Source: Chytriomyces cf. hyalinus JEL632
Lineage: Eukaryota; Chytridiomycota; Chytridiomycetes; Chytridiales; Chytriomycetaceae
Reading direction: 5' to 3'
NCBI GenBank assembly: GCA_025435555.1
Contig: JAIWWG010000063.1
Span: forward strand, 62,001-126,000
DNA: 64,000 nt
Made by a program: the position numbers and the translations under genes. Positions 22,657 through 33,871 of this stretch are shown piece after piece. Within the stretch, counting starts at the first letter, position 1, and every line of letters begins with the position of its first letter. A model generated the notes under the pieces. The model saw only the letters and a list, made by a program, of their open reading frames with translations. It made no database searches and was not told the origin of the DNA.

Positions 22657-22773
22657 AAGTTGTTATCTCTGATCTGGCTGTGCACACAACTAACAGTTGC
22701 TGTGTTTAAGGTATTAAAGAAGTTGTTATCTCTGATCTGGCTGTGCACACAACTAACAGTTGCTGTGTTTAAG
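22657..22773. repeat. 54-bp direct tandem duplication upstream of gag remnant
   Basis: Two identical 54-bp units, 22657-22710 and 22720-22773, start AAGTTGTTATCTCTGATC and end GTTGCTGTGTTTAAG, separated by 9 bases. They sit about 30-180 bases upstream of a Copia-like gag start, after a TATAAGAAGG motif (22622), so they may lie in the R/U5 part of a decayed LTR. No second LTR was found. Confidence 0.7.
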
Positions 22774-22834
22774 TTTGGTAGAAAGGCCTCATAGAAATTC
22801 AAACACCTTTTCTCAGAGGCGAAGGGTATCCAAG

Positions 22835-23690
22835 ATGTCAGTCAAAATTGCCAAACCATCCGATAAAGGCACACAAACCGAATGGTCAGCAAACCAACTG
22901 GAGGTCAAGACATGGCTGCAGAACCACATCAGTGACAAAATCTTGCTAGAGATCATGTTCAAAGGACAGATGGTCAAAGGAATCTGGGATCAACTGGTTA
23001 CAGGATACAGCAGGTTGAGTTGGGTTGCAGAAGCAATGCTGGAGGATGAGTTCAGCAAATTGACAATAGAATCAGAGCATGATGTGGACAAGTTCATCAA
23101 AATGTCTGCCTGCATCAACACACAGCTGTCCAAAATCAGTGGAGCGTCCCCAATCTCTGACTGCCAACTCAGCCTCTCCCTTCTGATGCACCTACCTGAC
23201 ACCCTGGCATCTGTCCAATCATCCTTCTTTGCAAAATCCTAATCCAGTCTGCCTGCCTTTGACAATGTTGCTGCCCAAGCTCGAACTGAGGCCCGTCGAT
23301 TAATCGCGAAACAAGAATCTGACGCCAAGTCTGACACAGCCATGGCACAGCAAATTGCACAAGCTAATGCAGCAGCCAATGTGCCTTGAACTATTTGATT
23401 GCAACTTGGTGATTATGACAGTCCACAACCATGCGAACACAAGAACCATTCAAAGGACAAGTGTTTCATGCAGATCAGCTGTCCAAGATGCAATTTGTAC
23501 AGGCACCGGGAGAAAAGGCACGACTCCAATGGCTGCAAGAATCATCAGACGGAGAAGAAGAGTGGGGATGTTTGGGATGCAGGCATTGTGGAAGTCAATA
23601 AAAATGGCTCCACATGGGGACCACTGCCACAATACCTCTTATTCGCAATTTTGTGGATAGCTTCTGCATTGTCCCACATGTGTGCATGAT
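22835..23690 (+). pseudogene. Ty1/Copia-like gag remnant
   Basis: From ATG 22835, 135 codons resemble the UBN2-type gag of Copia retrotransposons: the TEWSANQLEVKTWLQ start, then GIWDQLVTGYS, the LEDEFSKLTIESEHDVDKFI helices, and DCQLSLSLLMHLPDTLASV. A stop at 23242 interrupts it. The same frame continues as a coiled AARTEARRLIAKQESD-like segment to about 23388, and another frame (23399-23590) has Cys/His-rich sequence (CEHKNHSKDKCF, CPRCNLYRHREKRH) like a degraded zinc knuckle. No protease, integrase or RT follows, so this is a decayed fragment. Confidence 0.6.
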
Positions 23691-23794
23691 ATACTGGAAA
23701 GAATCAACTGGGAACACCACCCATCTGAATCAACTGCTCCCACACGTCAAAATATGTGAGGATTTGGTTTCTTGGGCTTTGATGATATTTATTA

Positions 23795-24285
23795 TCTTAA
23801 GGTGAATCACAACACATCAAAACAGCTCTCCTTGTATACATTTTTGGCTCCTATAAAATCTCATTGGGCTTTCTTCAGTTTCACTTTTGAGCGACTCTTT
23901 TTTCCATTTCATTTGTCATTTCATTTCTACAAATGAGATTTGATGTGAAATCATCCATTTTTCATTTGCAGTTTGAAATTGCTGAAAAAGTGAGTCAGTG
24001 CTGACAATTCAGTTTTTCAAGCTGATAAGTCATTCATTACTGGCTGACAGTTAAGGCTTGTTAATTATAATTATTATCCCCACACTGGGTAAGGTTATTG
24101 ATTAATTGCTTGACTGGCTTGACATATTAGTCATACAAAAGTAGTAATAGAATACTTTTCCAAGTTGATTTCTATTTCTTCTTCTTCTGCTTATTTCTCT
24201 ATAAAAATCAGAAGATAGCTGCATGAAGTTGGCAGCAGTGTGGGCTGAACCAGTGACCTGTGGGTCTTTGGTTGCTAACCTTAAC
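23795..24285 (-). repeat. SINE-like repeat, 3' half of the copy interrupted by the LINE array
   Basis: The reverse complement matches 8949-9475: from the GTTAAGGTTAGC D-arm block and AGACCCACAGGTCACTGG, through the B box GGTTCAGCCC and AAGCCAGTCAAGCAATTAAT, to TTCACCTTAAGATAATAAAT. It is collinear with the 5' half at 39013-39368. The two halves were adjacent before the 14.7-kb array was inserted. Confidence 0.85.
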
Positions 24286-24596
24286 GTTTTCAGTTGGTTT
24301 TATTCCGGTACGCTTTAGAAGGACTGGACGTGCAGCACGAAAGAAGGAGAAAACGCATGACTAGATGGGAAAAGATTTGACGGAGAAAAAACCCATAAAC
24401 AGGAGCCCACCCAACACAAAAACCCGGTAGAGATAGTCAATATCAAGAAGGTATAGTGAAAAGAGGATGGATGTTTTGGCAAATAAAAGGTAGAAACGAA
24501 AATCACAAAACAGTGAACACTCAAAGGCTTGAGCTGGCAACAGGTATACAACAGCCTGGCCGCACAATGGGACCAATAGAATAAAGAGAAACAACA

Positions 24597-27500
24597 TTAG
24601 CAGGGTCCGCGAGGACGGCCGCCAATCCCCAAACCACCAGGAAGGGGAACGCGAGGAGGAGCATTGACTTGAGCTTGCCGTCTTGGCCGTGGAGCTTGGG
24701 TCCGAGGAGGTAGAACAGCTGCGAGAGGTTCAAAATGCAGATCGATAATTTGGGTAGCTTGTCCGAGAATTTCGTGATCCAAGTCCTCGCCATCAAGGGG
24801 TTCCAGGTCGCGTGTGATAAACTCGATTTCTTGAGCTGGGGTAGCATCCGAGGCATCGTAGATGGCGTGGTATCCAGTGCAAGTAGTCCGAACTTGTTCA
24901 ATGAGTGTGGCCAGCACCGCCAACTGCGCCGGTTCCTCGTAGTTGAGGGTCCGGAGGCATAGGTCGATCTGGGTCATCCCCATACCAACTTCTGCTGCAG
25001 TCATAGGTCTGGTCACCCCCAACCGTTGGAAGACTTGTGGATCCACTTGAGTACATTCGACAGCATGTTGACGAGAGAGATTCTTGAAGCCATTGCAGTT
25101 GACGCAGTCTTGGTGTGTTGCCACACATCCAAGGAGCCACAGTGTGATGGGTCTTGAGACAACACGAGGGATATAAGCACCGGATTGAACCAATGGATGA
25201 CGTTGATGACGCGTTTTGGGCACGGGCGGGATAAGCACGTAGCATTAAAGTTAAAGAGAGAAGGTGGTACTCATCAATTGCCTTGTCGGGGAGTGAGACT
25301 ACACGTTTCGCAGCCCTGCCAAAGGGTACCAGTGGGTCAACGGATACAAGTGGGTGATCAACAGACAGATTCCGCCAGCGCTTGGCCATAAGGTCAGTGT
25401 TGCTGGACCAGAACTCGTTGTGCCTCATGGATGCAACGTACAGGGACTTGGAGTCTGGTGGGTGCAGCATCTGAGCTTGTAGCATCCGATACATGTGGAC
25501 TGTGAGGTTGGACTCGTCAGTGGAATGATGGAGCCGCCAAAGAAACCCAGCATTGAGAATCTTGGCCCTTGCAGCGATGGGTGTCACCGAGGAGACCTGG
25601 TGAAGTGCTGAAATCGAAGTGTTTCGAGCAACAGAAAAAATAAAACGCAACACCTGGTTTTGAACGAGTTGGGCCATGTGTGCTTCCTCGTCCGAGAGGG
25701 GGCGGAGACACATGCCATACTCCAACTGAGACCGAATGAAGACTGGATACAAACGGAGGGACTGAAGGTACCGGAAGCCGTATGCATTCATGCCTTTGGA
25801 CCGGAGCCAGTTGGCAGTGTTCTTGGCATCACTGCAGCGTTTTTCGAGTTGCTTAGTCATTTCAACACCTTGGTACGACATTGAAACCCCGAGGTACTCA
25901 GCTGAATCAACTTGTTGGACTGCTACACCATCCAATGTGAGCCGGATTGGGTCCCTTGCCAGCACAAATGTCTTGTCAGCACGAAATGTGGTGCCCCGAC
26001 GACGGCCCCATGCCACGCAGAAGTCGACTTGGGCTTGCGCGGTATCGATTCTAGCAAGGTTAGCAGTATCATCAGCAAAAAGAAGCGAGTTGATATCAAA
26101 TCTGGGTCCAGCCAGTGGGCCAACTTTGAAGCAACGTGCTTGGAAATTGGCACGTAGACCCCCGGGGAGTGTGTTGATCGAGGCATTGAACAAAGGAGGA
26201 GCCAGAACCGTTCCTTGTAGTAGGCCACGAAGCACTGGGATGCCTTGACTTTTGTGTCCTAAGACCAAAAGGTGAGCAACGCAATGATCAAACAAAGAAC
26301 GAAGAATCGGGAGCAAGACTCCCCTTGTCAACTCCGGATGTGGGTCCAATGGGTTGGTGGCCAGATCACTCCAGAGCAACTGTCGATTAGTACAATCATA
26401 AGCCGCCATGATGTCCATCAAGATGGTCACCATGGCGGGATTAGCAACCATCAGTTCATGAAGATTAAAAACCTGCTCCATCGTTGAACGTTGTGGCCTG
26501 AAACCACCTTGAGCCATGTCGAGCATCCTATGAGTTAGTACCATGACTTTGGGTCGCAAACACCCTTCAAAAGCCATACGTAGACGCGAGATAAGGGAGA
26601 TGGGTCGGTAGTTTGCAACGTCCATCTTGTCTCCTTTGTTTTTCCAGACAAGCGCCACATTTGCCTTCCCCCACTGTGGTGGCGTTACACGCAGTATCAC
26701 CAGCAGTCGAAAAAACTCGCACATGACTTCCTTGAGCTCCTCAGCCGAATAGGCCAGCATCTCCCCATACACATCATCATCTCCTGTTGCTTTCCCACGT
26801 GGTTGGCATCTCAAGACTTCCGCGATGTCCTCTTCAGAAAAAAGGGGGGTAATGCTTGCGTATTCGAGGGGAACCATGGGCTGGGTGGGGTCAGTCATCT
26901 CCAGGGAACCAGGATCCGGCTGATCGGTACCCGTTGGTTGGGCACCAAAAGTTGTGGAAAAATACGCGCAGTGGTTGTCCATGTGGTTGGGATCCAACCC
27001 ACAGTGGGACCTGTTCCGTCTATGTCTTGCGTTTGCGAGTCGCTTGGCTTCACCGGCTGGATCGTACAAGCGTTCGTCCGCTGTTTTGTTGAATAAACGT
27101 TTTCGTGAGCGTAATTCAGCACGACGAAGAATGACTTTCCATTTTCGAGCACGCGCCCAAAGAACCGCATGGCCAACAGATCCCACAGCACTTTTCGACG
27201 CGTTTCGACAGGCTTCAACAACAATGGATCTGATCTGTGCAACGTGAGACTCGCGCATTGGCGCATGGATACAACCGCCTCGAAACTGCAAAATTCCCGC
27301 TGTTTCGCGTGCTGACTCCACCAGAGCTGTCGAAATCTCCGTCGCGATTTTACCTGCAATAACACGGCGATCTTCCCAAAGAATTGGGGAATTTTCGACG
27401 CGTTTATTGTTTGCATTCACCAACTCCGCGTCAATAAGTTGCGAAATTGCGATGCAGCGGGGAACCAAGTTCGAAATAAAGTCCTCGCAATTTGCGAGGA

Positions 27501-28248
27501 GGTTTCTGATGTTCGTCCGCGTGAATGGTGGTTTTTCGAGACCGTCTGGATACAAAACCGTGAAGATGATGGGGCGGTGATCCGACAAGACAGTTGAATC
27601 ATGTTCGAGCACCTGGAGGTTGGAGACCCGGTTTTTACCAACATCATTAACAAAAACGAGATCGGGGATTCCATGACCTGTTTCCGTGACAGATGTCCAT
27701 TTCCCCTGAGTTGGCGCCACAAAGTTCCAAAACCCGTCATTGACCAGGGTTCGAATCCAGTCGCGCCGCACAGGGTCTTGACAGTTGGCGTGGTCTCCGA
27801 ATTGCTGGTCCCGAGCATTGAAGTCCCCCATGAGGATCATTGGCGCATTGGGATACAGCTGTGTAATGGAAGTAATAAAAATATCGAAATCAAGAAGGTC
27901 TTGTGCCCCCAAGCGAGGCGCAAGATATATAGCAATGACCACCATGTCCCCAATGAGCGAGACACACCAGCGACCGTCATTGTGTTCTGCGATGGATTTA
28001 GTGGTGAAACGATCATCGGTGCGTGCAATGAGCACCCCGTCACGCCCCAGCCGATCTATGTGTGGGGATTCACCGCGTGATTCAGAAATCACGCCCTTGA
28101 GAGGACAGGTGTCGTTCCTAGCTAGAGTGTGTTCAGTTAGTGCGAAAAAAGTAATCGAAAAGTTAGTGATAAGCTGGTCTACTTGCAGTGCTTTCGAGCC
28201 TATGAGGTTTTTGTTAATATTTAATAAAGCAAAGGTTGTCTCAATCAT
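24597..28248 (-). pseudogene. LINE A ORF2: APE endonuclease-reverse transcriptase, frameshifted near its end
   Basis: It opens at ATG 28248, overlapping the ORF1 stop as ATGA. Residues about 1-240 are an exonuclease/endonuclease/phosphatase domain (FALLNINKNLIG, ALTEHTL, MILMGDFNARDQQFGDH, SDHRPIIFTV). The RT, about 510-770, has NYRPISLISRLRMAF, GGFRPQRSTMEQVF, TILMDIMAAYDCTN, LLQGTVLAPPLFN and the catalytic LLFADDTANLA near residue 720. After LSLTLMLRA (about 25235) the frame shifts: compared with element B roughly 20 nt are missing. The remainder (24597-25238), with a CCHC knuckle (CVNCNGFKNLSRQHAVEC), lies in another frame. So the enzyme core is intact but the C-terminal knuckle is lost. 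Confidence 0.88.
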
Positions 28249-29936
28249 TGAGACTCCCCGGATTCTACGCTAAGATTCCAGATTTTCCTGTGCAGCCGGG
28301 CTTTGAGACTAGCATAAGCAAAGTTCTTTGCTTGTGCCATGAGCTCGGACTGCGACAAGATACTCGAACCAACACGCGAAGATGGCACCGTCAATGGGAA
28401 CTTGATCCGTTCTGGAGTTTCCGGCAGCCGTTCCTGTGCTTGGGATTTTTTTTCTTCAAAGTTAGTGCGAGTGATTGAATTTGGGTAAGAAAAATTCAAG
28501 TTATTTTCGAAATAAATATGACGTGCACAAGACTCAATCTGATATGCTGTGAACTCGTCAACATTGGAGCGAGCAATCTCCTGCATCACGCGCACGCCCT
28601 GGCGCATCGCACGCTCGAGCATGGTTCCGCGACGAAGGATGGTTGCTCGCTCCATGCGACTTGCACTCAGCTTTTCGAAGATTCTGTGTTTGGGTGTGTC
28701 GAGAATGTTAGTGGTAATAAAAATTGCTGGTAAATCACTCCCCGGATTGGACAGAGTCGCAATGGCCTCATCCAGGTCCGAGTCCCTGATGAACAACTCC
28801 AGCACGGACTTTTTGATGCCAACGAACGAGATCTCACGAATCGAACGCGGGATTTTGTAGACATCAAACAAGATGGATCGAATTTTGACAAATGGATCTG
28901 TGACAAGATCCGTGCTGTTACCGAGGGGGTTTTCAATAAAAATATTTCGATAAACGACACTCGCCCGAGGAGCTGGTGCCGTTTGTGCATTCGCGCGATT
29001 TTCCTGGATCAGTTTCAAGTTTTCGATAAAATCCGCGTTTGACGCCATCTGGGCATTCGCAATGTGGGTCAATTTTCGCGCTCTGATCTTCTGCTCGAAG
29101 TTCAGGCGCTTTGTTTGCTGTTGCTGTTGTTGCTGCTGCTGTTGTGGGGATGGTTTCGAGACTGCGCGTGCACTTTCGGGTGCCTTCCCCTTCTCAGCTC
29201 CAACAACTTCCCCAACTGGCTTTGCTGCAGCTGCTGCATACGATCCACGGGCAGCGCTCTTTGAACGCGAGCGTTGGACCGCTTTCCCGCCTCTCCCCTT
29301 CACCAATCCCCGTTGCTGCGTCTGCTGTTTTGTGGGTTTCGGTGGCGGAGGCGGGCCCGATACAATTTCGTGGTCACTGGGAGATGAGCGCGGCTCCAAC
29401 AGTGCCTCCAGCTCTGTAATTCGCTGTTGCTGCTGCTTTATGATCGCGTCCTTCTTCTTGAGTTCGAGTTGGAGCAGATCTGTGAGGTCTTTTTTTACTT
29501 TAGAGTTTTTCATGTTGAAAAAATCGTTAAGATTTTTGGCCTTAGCTTCATTAATTCCAAAGATTTCTGAAAGCGCCGCGATTTCGGTGGCCATGCGGTC
29601 CCCGGCATCGCGTTCGTCCATCAGCGATTCGACTCCAGTAGTGGGTGTTGGCGTGTTGGAACGGTGCACTTCATCGTCTTCGGAATCAATTTCAGAATCA
29701 GGCGGTGGAGGGGCAGAATCGAGTGGGGACATTGGTGAGTCAATTGGTGACGAAAATGGGAGTGCACGTTTTCGAGATGGCGTTTTCGAGATCAATAAGG
29801 ACTGCTGTGAATCAATGGCTGAATCAATTGCAGAATCAAAATCCACGATCTGAGAATCTGCTGCCAGCACTGCTTCCGGCTCGAGAGAATTCGAGATCTG
29901 GGACGCCTCTGCAAGCACCGCATCTGGGTCGAGGGA
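28245..29936 (-). pseudogene. LINE A ORF1, 5'-truncated
   Basis: About 560 codons remain, homologous to element B's ORF1 from its SLDPDAVL segment on. Contents in order: Ser/Asp-rich linker, a coiled coil with KKDAIIKQQQQRITELEALL, a Pro/Gln-rich basic region, then the conserved C-terminal domain (NIFIENPLGNSTDLVTDPF, RSIREISFVGIKKSVLELF, ATLSNPGSDLPAIFIT). That domain is shared with B and C and looks like an RNA-binding fold of the ORF1p type. The first codons of the open frame come from element B's 3' tail, so no native start survives. The stop TGA overlaps the ORF2 ATG. Confidence 0.8.
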
Positions 29937-30222
29937 GCTAACCTTAACGTTTTCAGTGTGTTTTATTCCAATACGCTTTAGAAGGAAAAGACATGCATCA
30001 CGAGAAAGAAAAAACGCGCATCGATATGGGAAAACCGTGACTCGGTAAAAAACCCATAACAAGGGGCCCACCCACCACAAAAACCCGGTAGAGATACTTG
30101 TATCAAAAAGGTAGAGTGAAAAGAGGATGGTTGTTATGGCAAAGAAAAGTTGGGAGCGAGATCACACAGAGGTGGGGTGCTCAAAGACTTGAGCGCACGA
30201 CCAATAGAGAAAGAAACAACAG

Positions 30223-33200
30223 CTAGCGGGGTCTGCGAGGACGGCCGCCAATCCCCAGACCACCAGGAAGGGGAACGCGAGGAGCAGGAGCACCGACTTG
30301 AGCAGGCGGAGCACGAGGAGGTCGACGAGAGAGAGTTCGAGGAGGTAGAACAGCTGCGAGCGGTTCAAAGTGCATGTCGACAAGCTGGGTAGTGTGGGCA
30401 AGGATTTCGTGGTCCAAGTCCTCACCATCGAGGGGTTCCAGTTCACGCGTGATGAATTCGATTTCTTGAGCCGCAGTAGCGTCCGAGGCATCGTAGATGG
30501 GTTGGTATCCAGTGCAGGTAGTCCGAACTTGTTCGATGAGAGTGGCCAGCACCGCCAACTGCGCCGAGTCCTCGTAGCTGAGGGTTCGGAGGCAGAGATC
30601 GATCTGGGTCATTCCCAGTCCTAGTTCTGCTGCAGTCATTGGTCGGACCACCCCCAACTGTTGGAAGACCTGGGGATCGACTTGAGAGCATTCAACAGCG
30701 TGTTGACGAGAGAGGTTCTTGAAGCCATTGCAGTTCACGCAGTCTTGGTGGGTCGCAACGCATCCGAGTAGCCAAAGAGTGATGGGTCTTGAAACAACGC
30801 GAGGGATGTAAGTGCCAGCGTGGACCAGTGGATGCCGTTGGGGTCGCTTTTTTGGAACTGGGAGGATCTGTGCAATGCGTGATTTTGAGGCACGGAGCAT
30901 CAACTTTAGCGACAAGGAATGGTACTCATCGATTGCATCGTCTGGGAGGACAAGGAGATGCTTCGCCGCTTTTCCAAATAGGACTGTTGGGTCAGCTGCT
31001 GTGAGAGGGTGATCGACTGACAGATTCCGCCACCGTTTTGCTGCGAGGTCAGTGTTGCTGGACCAAAACTCGTTTTGCCGCGTGGATACAACGTACAACG
31101 ACTGGGAGTCTGGAGGGTGCAACATCCGAGCTTGCAGCATCCGGTACGTGAGCACCGTGAGGTTGGACACGTCTGTTGAGTGGTGGAGTCGCCAAAGAAA
31201 TCCAGCGTTGAGAATCTTGGCCCTTGCTGCAATTGGCGCCACTGACGAAACCTGATGAAGTGCTGAGATCGAAGTGTTCCGAGATACTGAGTAAATAAAA
31301 CGCAACACCTGATTTTGGACAAGTTGCGCCATATGTGCTTCGTCATCTGTAAGCGGCCGAAGACACATGCCATACTCCATTTGTGACCGAATGAAGATGG
31401 GGTACAGCCGAAGGGACTGCAAGTACCGGAAGCCGTACGCGTTCATGCCTTTCGTCCGAAGCCAGTTGGCAGTGTTCTTGGCGTCACTGCAACGTTTTTC
31501 GAGCTGCTTAGTCATTTCCACACCTTTGTGAGACATGAAAACCCCAAGATACTCAGCTGAATCGACTTGTTGGATTGCGTGCCAGCACAAATGTCTTGTC
31601 TGCACAAAACGTTGTTCCCCGTCGACGACCCCACTCCACACAGAAATCGACTTGGGCCTGGGCTGTGTCGATTCTAGCAAGGTTAGCGGTATCATCAGCG
31701 AAAAGAAGCGAGTTAATGTCCAGTTTGGGTCCTGCAGGTGGTCCGACTTTGAAGCAACGTGCTTGAAAATTGGCACGCAGGCCCCCCGGGAGAGTGTTGA
31801 TCGACACATTGAACAGCGGAGGAGCCAACACCGTCCCTTGTAGCAATCCGCGGAGTACTGGGATACCCTGACTTTTGTGTCCGAGAACCAAAAGGTGAGC
31901 AACACAGTGATCAAACAATGAACGAAGGACCGGAATCAAGACTCCCCTGGTCAGCTCTGGGTGTGGGTCCAGTGGGTTGGTCGCGAGATCGCTCCAGAGA
32001 AGCTGTCGATTAGTGCAATCGTAGGCAGCCATGATGTCCATCAGAATGGTCACCATGGCTGGGTTAGCAACCATCAACTCGTGAAGATTGAACACCTGCT
32101 CCATCGTTGACCGCTGTGGCCGGAAACCACCCTGGGCAACGTCAAGCATCCTATGAGTAAGTACCATGACTTTGGGCCGTAGACAACCCTCAAAGGTCAT
32201 CCGTAAACGCGAAATGAGGGAGATGGGACGGTAGTTGGCAACGTCCATCCTGTCTCCTTTGTTTTTCCACACCAGCGCCACGTTTGCTGTTCCCCACTGT
32301 GGTGGCGTTACACACAGTATCACCAACAGTCGGAAAAACTGGCACATCATTTCCCGTAGCTCCTCAGCCGCATAGGCCAGCATTTCCCCGTACACCGCGT
32401 CGTCGCCGGTGGCTTTCCCCCGTGGTTGACAGCGCATGACTTCCTCGACGTCATGTTCAGAGAAGAGAGGGGATACGGAAACATAGGGGAGGGGGACCAG
32501 CGGTTGGGCTGGATCTGTAGCGTCCATCGAAGCTGCATCCGGCTGATCTGTTCCCGTGGGTGGTGCGCCGAAGGTGGTAGCAAAGTGGGCCATGTGGTTG
32601 TCCATATTGTCCGGATCCAAACCACAGTGGGACCGATTCCGTCTATGTCTTGCATTCGCGATTCTCTTAGCTTCCCTGGCTGGATCGTAAAGACGTTCAT
32701 CTGCAGTTTTGTTGAAAAGGCGTTTGCGTGAGCGTAATTCTGCACGTTTCAAGACGACTTTCCATTTTCGAGCGCGTGCCCACAAGACTGCATGACCGAT
32801 GGATCCAACAACACTCTCTGAAGCACGTTTGGTGGCTTCAAGTACGATGGGTTTGAGCTGATCAACGTGAGACTCGCGCATTGGTGCATGGATACAACCG
32901 CCTCGGAATCGAATAACTCCTGCTGCTGATTGTCCCGCATCCACCAAAAGTGTCGAAATCGCGGTCGCAAATTTTTCCGCGATGTTTCGACGCGTTTCCC
33001 ACGTAAGTGCCTCATTTTCCCGTCGTTTGGCGTCGATTCGGGCAAGTTCGGTGTTGATCTGACCCTCGAGGGCTTCGATACCAGGAACCAATGTCGTAAT
33101 AAAGTCGTTGCGCTTCTCGCTCAGTTTTCTGATGTTGGTGCGTGTGAATGGGGGCTTCTCAATGCCATCCGGGAATGACACAGTGAAGATGATTGGTCGG

Positions 33201-33871
33201 TGGTCCGACATGACAGTTGTGTCATGTTCGAGCACCTGTAAGTTCGAAATCCGGTTTTTACCAATATCATTAACAAAAACAAGGTCAGGGATTCCATGAC
33301 CTGTTTCCGTGACAGACGTCCATTTCCCAGAGGTAGGTTTGACGTAGCTCCAGTATCCTTCGTTAGCCAAGTTCCGAATCCAGTCTTTCCGAACAAGGTC
33401 ACTGCAGTCCGCATGGTCACCAAACTGGCGATCACGTGCATTGAAGTCGCCCATCAGAATCTTTGGCGCATTTGGATACAGCTGGTCGATGGAGAGAAGA
33501 AAGTCATCGAATAAAGTTAGTTCAAGTGCCCCAAGACGTGGGGCCAGATAAGCAACAATAACGACAATGTCGCCAATCAACGAGGCACACCAGTGGCCTT
33601 CCTCATGTTCGGCGACAGATTTGGTGGTGAGGCGGTCATTCGTGCGTGCAATCAGCACACCGTCGCACCCCCCTTTATATAAATTCGGCGATTCGCCGCG
33701 TGATTCAGAGATAACGCCCCGGATGGGACATGTATCTCTGGTACCTAGAGTGTGTTCAGTTAGTGCTATATAATCAATTGATAAGTTAGTAATAAGGTGG
33801 TTGATCTCCAAAGCTTTTGAGCCTATGAGGTTTTTGTTAATATTTAATAATGCAAAGGTTGTGTTAATCAT
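30223..33871 (-). pseudogene. LINE B ORF2: APE endonuclease-reverse transcriptase with one internal deletion
   Basis: Start ATG 33871 overlaps the ORF1 stop (ATGA). The endonuclease (KILMGDFNARDRQFGDHAD, SDHRPIIFTV) and RT (NYRPISLISRLRMTF, LLFADDTANLA near residue 720) are intact. At about 31582, after DKTFVLAR, some 34 nt present in element A (coding PIRLTLDGVAV) are missing. The frame shifts and continues in 31582-30223 as QQVDSAEYLGVFMSHKG, through RFIYSVSRNTSISALHQVSS, the CCHC knuckle (CVNCNGFKNLSRQHAVEC) and a Pro/Arg-rich end. So B lost the thumb/linker junction while A lost its knuckle frame; the lesions are independent. Confidence 0.88.

Larger units (their letters stand above)
24274..29936 (-). 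mobile_element. LINE-type retrotransposon A (5'-truncated)
   Basis: A 5.66-kb element in minus orientation. The 3' end is GGAATAAAACCAACTGAAAAC followed by the 12-mer GTTAAGGTTAGC (24285-24274). The 5' end begins abruptly inside ORF1 directly after the 3' 12-mer of element B (29948-29937), as expected for incomplete target-primed reverse transcription. It carries a truncated ORF1 and an APE-endonuclease/reverse transcriptase ORF2 with one frameshift. There is no poly(A) tail; the terminus is a unique sequence. Confidence 0.88.

Noticed and set aside
24274-24285. GTTAAGGTTAGC as a telomere-like repeat
   Set aside because: It resembles TTAGGG-type units only superficially: single copies, never tandem, and placed in a tRNA-like D-arm.
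29062-29853. 263-codon plus-strand ORF with Cys and Ser runs
   Set aside because: Exact antisense of the Gln/Ser-rich part of LINE A ORF1; the homopolymers reflect CAG/CTG-type repeats on the other strand.
28245-30080. Full ORF1 of element A beginning at 30080
   Set aside because: The first 45 or so codons translate element B's 3' tail and the 12-mer; the first codon is TTG. The element begins at 29936.
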